Assembly: GCA_958427975.1 (NCBI GenBank)
Contig: CAUAEH010000017.1
Span: 1-35,678 of the forward strand
Direction of reading: 5' to 3'
Origin: an uncultured Collinsella sp.
GTDB taxonomy: Bacteria > Actinomycetota > Coriobacteriia > Coriobacteriales > Coriobacteriaceae
DNA length: 35,678 nt
Made by a program: the position numbers and the translations under genes. This document shows positions 33,063 to 35,678 of the stretch, piece by piece (position 1 is the stretch's first letter; each line of letters opens with the position of its first letter). The notes under the pieces were generated by a model. That model saw only the letters and a program-made list of their open reading frames with translations, did not search any database and was not told the DNA's origin.

Positions 33063-33129
33063 AGTTGCGGTGGAATAGTTCCTGTTCAAGGCCTTCAGCA
33101 GCAAAAACAGGAACTATTCCACCGCAACT
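33063..33129. repeat. 24-bp perfect inverted repeat upstream of the GntR-type gene
   Basis: 33063-33086 and 33106-33129 are exact reverse complements (outer AGTTGCGGTGGAATAG) with a 19-nt loop. It lies 73 bp before the GntR-type start. It may be a hairpin repeat of the kind seen elsewhere in this window; only one copy is in view. Confidence 0.75.
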
Positions 33130-33184
33130 ACAGCCAACGAGTTGTTGCGATTAGGTGAACGTTCACCTTTTTATTGTTTTTCTC

Positions 33185-33238
33185 TTCGCAAATAAAATCC
33201 CGTGCGTATACTTAGGCTCAAACGAAACCGATTTCGTT
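33185..33238 (+). promoter_or_regulatory. Promoter with the second LacI-type operator
   Basis: TTCGCA (33185-33190) and TATACT (33207-33212) are 16 bp apart. The palindrome AACGAAACCGATTTCGTT (33221-33238) starts 8 bp later and contains the same 16-mer as the kdgK operator. This puts the downstream membrane protein gene in the same regulon as kdgK. Confidence 0.85.
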
Positions 33239-33240
33239 GA

Positions 33241-33298
33241 GCGTGGGCAATAGGATGCTAAGACGCACCCTACCATCTTGGCATCTTATCGCCCACGC
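33241..33298 (+). ncRNA. Leader RNA element 1, copy B
   Basis: Stem 33241-33258 with 33281-33298 (18 positions: 16 Watson-Crick pairs, one G-U, one A-C) and loop 33259-33280, which contains AAGACGCACCCTACC and TCTTGG. It starts 2 nt after the operator. Same 18-22-18 lengths as copy A at 29945. Confidence 0.75.
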
Positions 33299-33319
33299 AA
33301 TACCATTTGCTTTCTTCCC

Positions 33320-33449
33320 GTCTCGTTGGACCTTTAGTCCCATTCCGGCACAGCGAGACACTTCCTAGACGACTGACCGTGGGGCCGGCTTTTCTGCTTT
33401 TGCAGCAGTGCCTCCGATAACCCTCTTTTGCCGGCCCGGGTCAGCTTTT
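33320..33449 (+). ncRNA. Leader RNA element 2, copy B
   Basis: Hairpin GTCTCGTTG/CAGCGAGAC (33320-33328, 33351-33359) with loop AGTCCCATTCCGG; linker CCTA and GACTG; P1 CTGACC/GGTCAG (33373-33378, 33439-33444); P2 GGCCGGC/GCCGGCC (33383-33389, 33430-33436); P3 CTGC/GCAG; and CAGTGCCTCCGATAACC (33406-33422). P1 runs directly into CTTTTT (33445-33450), so in this copy the P1/P2 stem looks like an intrinsic terminator 28 nt before the gene. That would fit control by transcription termination. Confidence 0.75.
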
Positions 33450-33477
33450 TCACACAACCGAAAGGACGGGTAGCAAC

Positions 33478-34158
33478 ATGCGACCGCTCATCATCATGCA
33501 TGGCGAGAACATCGACTGGCGCCATACCGTCATCAGAATGCTGATGTATCTGGTGGGCGTTGCAGTACTGGCACTCGGTATGAGTCTCCAGACGGCATCC
33601 GGCCTGGGCGTCGCCGCGCTCACGTGCTTTGCCACAACCCTATCCATGCTCACTGGTAAGACGCTCGGCTTTTGGATCACCGCAACCTACGTCGCCTACA
33701 TCGTGGCGCAATTAGCCATCTTGAGAAGCGAGTTCCAGCCGCGCATCCTGCTCGAGTTGTTCTTCTCAACGCTGATTGGCGGCTTGACCGACCTCTTCAT
33801 GGCGGTCAACCCACTGCATCCCACGGCACTCCCCACACAGATTGCGACCATGCTGCTCTCCCTCGCTGTCACCGCATTTGGCGTAAGTCTCGTCGTCAAC
33901 ATGGGCGTTGTCCCCAACGCGCCCGACGGCTTGGTGCAAGTCATTGCCGAAAAGCTTAAACGCCGCTTTGGTGACGTAAAAGTCGTGTTTGACTGCTCAC
34001 ATGTCGCCGCCTCGCTCGCGTTGTCGCTGATCTTTATGTACAACCTGGGCGGCTTTGGCGTCACGACCGCCATCTCGGCACTGTTCCTGGGCCATGTCAT
34101 CAACGTCGCCAACAAGCTGTTCGCCCAGCGCTTTATCCGCGCGGCATTCGGAAAATAG
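33478..34158 (+). CDS. YczE/YyaS/YitT-type integral membrane protein
   Basis: A 226-residue membrane protein with five or six hydrophobic helices. The first reads MLMYLVGVAVLALGMSL, followed by QTASGLGVAALTCFA, a mark of YczE-like proteins; NMGVVPNAPDGLVQVI is the matching segment in the second half. ATG at 33478 has AAAGGA 12 nt upstream. Function of the family is unknown. Here it has the same promoter layout and operator as kdgK and carries both leader RNA elements, so it probably moves or senses a sugar acid such as a uronate or KDG. That is inference from regulation only. Confidence 0.85.
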   Translation: MRPLIIMHGENIDWRHTVIRMLMYLVGVAVLALGMSLQTASGLGVAALTCFATTLSMLTGKTLGFWITATYVAYIVAQLAILRSEFQPRILLELFFSTLIGGLTDLFMAVNPLHPTALPTQIATMLLSLAVTAFGVSLVVNMGVVPNAPDGLVQVIAEKLKRRFGDVKVVFDCSHVAASLALSLIFMYNLGGFGVTTAISALFLGHVINVANKLFAQRFIRAAFGK

Positions 34159-34190
34159 CACCACCGTAAGAACCCGCGAACAGCGCTATA

Positions 34191-34256
34191 CGTTGCTATA
34201 TCTCACGATACTTTGCTATATCTTGCTATACTTTGCTATATCTTGCTATATCTTGA
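34191..34256 (+). repeat. 10-bp tandem repeat (YYTTGCTATA) upstream of the AAA ATPase gene
   Basis: Units CGTTGCTATA, CTTTGCTATA, TCTTGCTATA, CTTTGCTATA and TCTTGCTATA step by exactly 10 bp, with one degenerate unit (TCTCACGATA) and a partial last unit. Each unit holds a -35-like TTGCTA and a -10-like TATACT or TATATC; two units apart gives an 18-bp spacer. It ends 16 bp before the ATPase start codon, so it may be a promoter or binding array whose strength depends on unit number. Confidence 0.75.
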
Positions 34257-34271
34257 GCAAAGGTGGCTCAC

Positions 34272-35363
34272 ATGCAAACAAACCCTTTTAAGCCCACAGC
34301 AGGTAAAACACCTCCCACGATTATCGGCCGCGAAGATGTGCTCGAAGAATTCAATGAGGGCCTCGTCAACGGGCCTGGTGCCCCGGGGCGCCTAATGCGC
34401 ATAGCCGGCGTCCGTGGAACGGGCAAGACGGTCCTCCTTGACGAGTGCTCACGTTTGGCGCAAAGCCGTGGCTGGACGGTCATAAAAGAGGTCGCAACCG
34501 AGGGACTTTGCCAACGCATTCTCGAACAGCTGCAGCCCAAATTCCAGGCCAAACACGCCAGATTTGAGCCCACCGTAGCTGGCATATCCATCGGCAGCAT
34601 AGACATTGAGCGAATCGGTCCATCGCTACGCGACGCCATGAGACAGACAATATCCAAGAATGAAAATGGCCTGCTCATCACTCTCGACGAGGTTCAAGAC
34701 GCAGAGCTCGATGAGGTCCGAACGCTTTCCATTGCGATTCAGCAGGTTATCGGCGAAGACCTTGATATCGCCTTTGTTTTTGCGGGGCTGCCTTCGATGA
34801 TTGAAAGCATCATCAACGGAAAGACACTTACGTTTTTGCGCCGTGCCCTCCCCTTTGACCTGAAGGCTGTGGCAGTAACCGAAGTGTCGTACTCCCTCGA
34901 GGAAACCATTGAAGCGTCTGGCATGGAGTTGCAGCCAGGTATTGCCGGCCAACTTGCCGAGGCAACGCAAGGTTATCCTTTCATGATCCAACTCGTTGGA
35001 TACTACGCATGGCAGTTGGCAAGACGCGCACATACACCGATTATTGGAGAAGAAGAAGCCGAGCGCGGCATTGCAACGGCACGCGAACGCTTCTGTGCCA
35101 TGGTGATTGAGCCCGCGCTACAGCGCATTCCGCCCACGTGCATCGCTTATCTGCTGAGCATGGCATCTTTGGGGCAGACGAGCTCGACCAGCATGGTTGC
35201 CGATGCCCTAAACAAAACGCCTCAACAGGTGAGTTCCGTCCGCAGCCGCCTGTTAAGAGAATCGATTATCGAGGCTCCCTCGTACGGCAAGGTCTCATTT
35301 GCCATCCCCTACATGCGCGACTACCTCTACGAGCACAAAGCCGAACTGGAAGTTGAACTGTAG
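34272..35363 (+). CDS. AAA+ ATPase (archaeal-ATPase/Orc-like type) with winged-helix tail
   Basis: A 363-residue protein. ATG at 34272 follows AAAGGTGG; a GTG at 34263 is possible but overlaps that ribosome site. Walker A is GVRGTGKT (Lys52), Walker B LLITLDEVQ, sensor 1 in AFVFAGLPS. The lid follows (VTEVSYSLEETIEASGM, TQGYPFMIQLVGYYAW). The C-terminal 80 residues resemble a winged helix (MVADALNKTPQQVSSVRSRLLRESIIEA). Such stand-alone Orc1/Cdc6-like ATPases are found in many bacteria; their role is mostly unknown, with some fused to nucleases. No partner is adjacent. Confidence 0.85.
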   Translation: MQTNPFKPTAGKTPPTIIGREDVLEEFNEGLVNGPGAPGRLMRIAGVRGTGKTVLLDECSRLAQSRGWTVIKEVATEGLCQRILEQLQPKFQAKHARFEPTVAGISIGSIDIERIGPSLRDAMRQTISKNENGLLITLDEVQDAELDEVRTLSIAIQQVIGEDLDIAFVFAGLPSMIESIINGKTLTFLRRALPFDLKAVAVTEVSYSLEETIEASGMELQPGIAGQLAEATQGYPFMIQLVGYYAWQLARRAHTPIIGEEEAERGIATARERFCAMVIEPALQRIPPTCIAYLLSMASLGQTSSTSMVADALNKTPQQVSSVRSRLLRESIIEAPSYGKVSFAIPYMRDYLYEHKAELEVEL

Positions 35364-35382
35364 AAACGGCAACTGCCCTGCA

Positions 35383-35509
35383 AGACGAAAACCGTTTTCG
35401 TACGGATTAAAGCAGACGTAAACGATTTTCGTCTTGATTTGCGTACGGAATTAAGACGTAAATTGCGCTTTCGTACGCTTATTACCAGACGCAAATTGTT
35501 TTCGTCCGG
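35383..35509. repeat. Array of four quasi-palindromic AGACG...TTTCGT repeats
   Basis: Units start at 35383, 35414, 35454 and 35487, each of the form AGACGNAAANNG then TTTCGTNNG. The first contains the 8-1-8 palindrome ACGAAAACCGTTTTCGT. It lies just after the AAA ATPase stop and before the IS-like end. It may be a terminator region or a protein-binding array. Confidence 0.6.
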
Positions 35510-35552
35510 CCATGCGTCCCCAATCTAGACGAAAAGAGCCCCGAGCTCGTAT

Positions 35553-35678
35553 TGAACTGCATCCCAATTCTTGGACGGGCGCCGATGCCCTGATTGGAGT
35601 GGGTATGATGAATTGGACACCAGGTTAAGAGCGAAAGGTGTTCAAGATGACCCAAAGAAGAAAGCGATACGACAGGCA
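35553..35678 (+). mobile_element. Left end of an IS3-like insertion sequence
   Basis: TGAACTGCATCCCAATTC at 35553 followed by TTGGACGG resembles IS3-family terminal repeats, which begin TG and often carry a TTGGAC word. About 90 bp later a small basic ORF starts. The rest lies beyond the window, so the call depends on these 126 bp. Confidence 0.55.
35647..35678 (+). CDS. Start of a probable transposase OrfA, cut by the window edge
   Basis: ATG at 35647 with AAAGG 10 nt upstream encodes MTQRRKRYDRQ before the end of the window. The KRYDR-type beginning is common in IS3-family OrfA proteins. Too short for a firm assignment. Confidence 0.5.
   Translation, partial: MTQRRKRYDR

Noticed and set aside
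34191..34256. Tandem repeat considered as a CRISPR array
   Set aside because: Ten-bp units without spacers and no cas genes nearby.

Overview
The window looks like chromosome of a high-GC Gram-positive gut actinobacterium. Collinsella (Coriobacteriia) is the best guess, from the sortase-type pili, the GC-rich codon use and the many intergenic palindromes. No rRNA or tRNA gene is present to confirm this, so the assignment is inference. About 25 protein genes are supported, most of them on the minus strand up to about 29.8 kb.

Layout. 1-6494: minus-strand pilus/adhesin operon (tip-type beta-helix adhesin, ancillary pilin, major-type pilin cut by the window edge). 6495-6999: its AT-rich promoter region. 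7000-9319: HAD phosphatase and MFS transporter. 9585-11943: molybdopterin genes moaA and a moaC-mobB fusion. 12178-13215: a DUF559-like nuclease-fold protein between two identical 57-bp palindromes. 13433-17153: heterodimeric ABC exporter. 17413-19653: MATE efflux pump and MerR regulator behind a MerR-type operator. 19762-21326: AT-richer pair encoding a Tat-exported cysteine-protease-like protein and a small lipoprotein. 21362-23590: ligA, followed by a 203-bp MITE-like element. 24039-27758: HtrA protease, an orphan OmpR-type regulator and a glutamine synthetase-like protein that lacks several metal ligands. 27893-28745: MntA-HepT toxin-antitoxin pair whose antitoxin carries an extra RelB/DinJ-like domain. 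28788-34158: a 2-keto-3-deoxygluconate (KDG) locus. 34272-35363: AAA ATPase behind a 10-bp tandem repeat. 35553 to the end: left end of an IS3-like element.

The most interesting part is the KDG locus. A LacI-type repressor gene lies divergent from kdgK and kdgA. The same 16-bp palindromic operator sits downstream of a TATACT -10 box both before kdgK and before a YczE-like membrane protein gene 3.3 kb away. Two structured RNA elements recur in these leaders. Element 1 (18-bp stem, 22-nt conserved loop, 18-bp stem) precedes kdgK and the membrane gene. Element 2 (about 125-130 nt with covarying stems) precedes kdgA and the membrane gene. The membrane gene leader carries both in tandem. This suggests a small sugar-acid regulon with DNA-level and RNA-level control, in which the membrane protein may be the transporter. 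A GntR/FCD regulator of the UxuR type lies between the two halves.

Several hairpin families (57-bp palindromes, CCACAAAGG hairpins with a GGGACAGG loop, 24-bp and 33-bp inverted repeats, a 203-bp element) fill the gaps and often lie just past stop codons, where some probably act as terminators.
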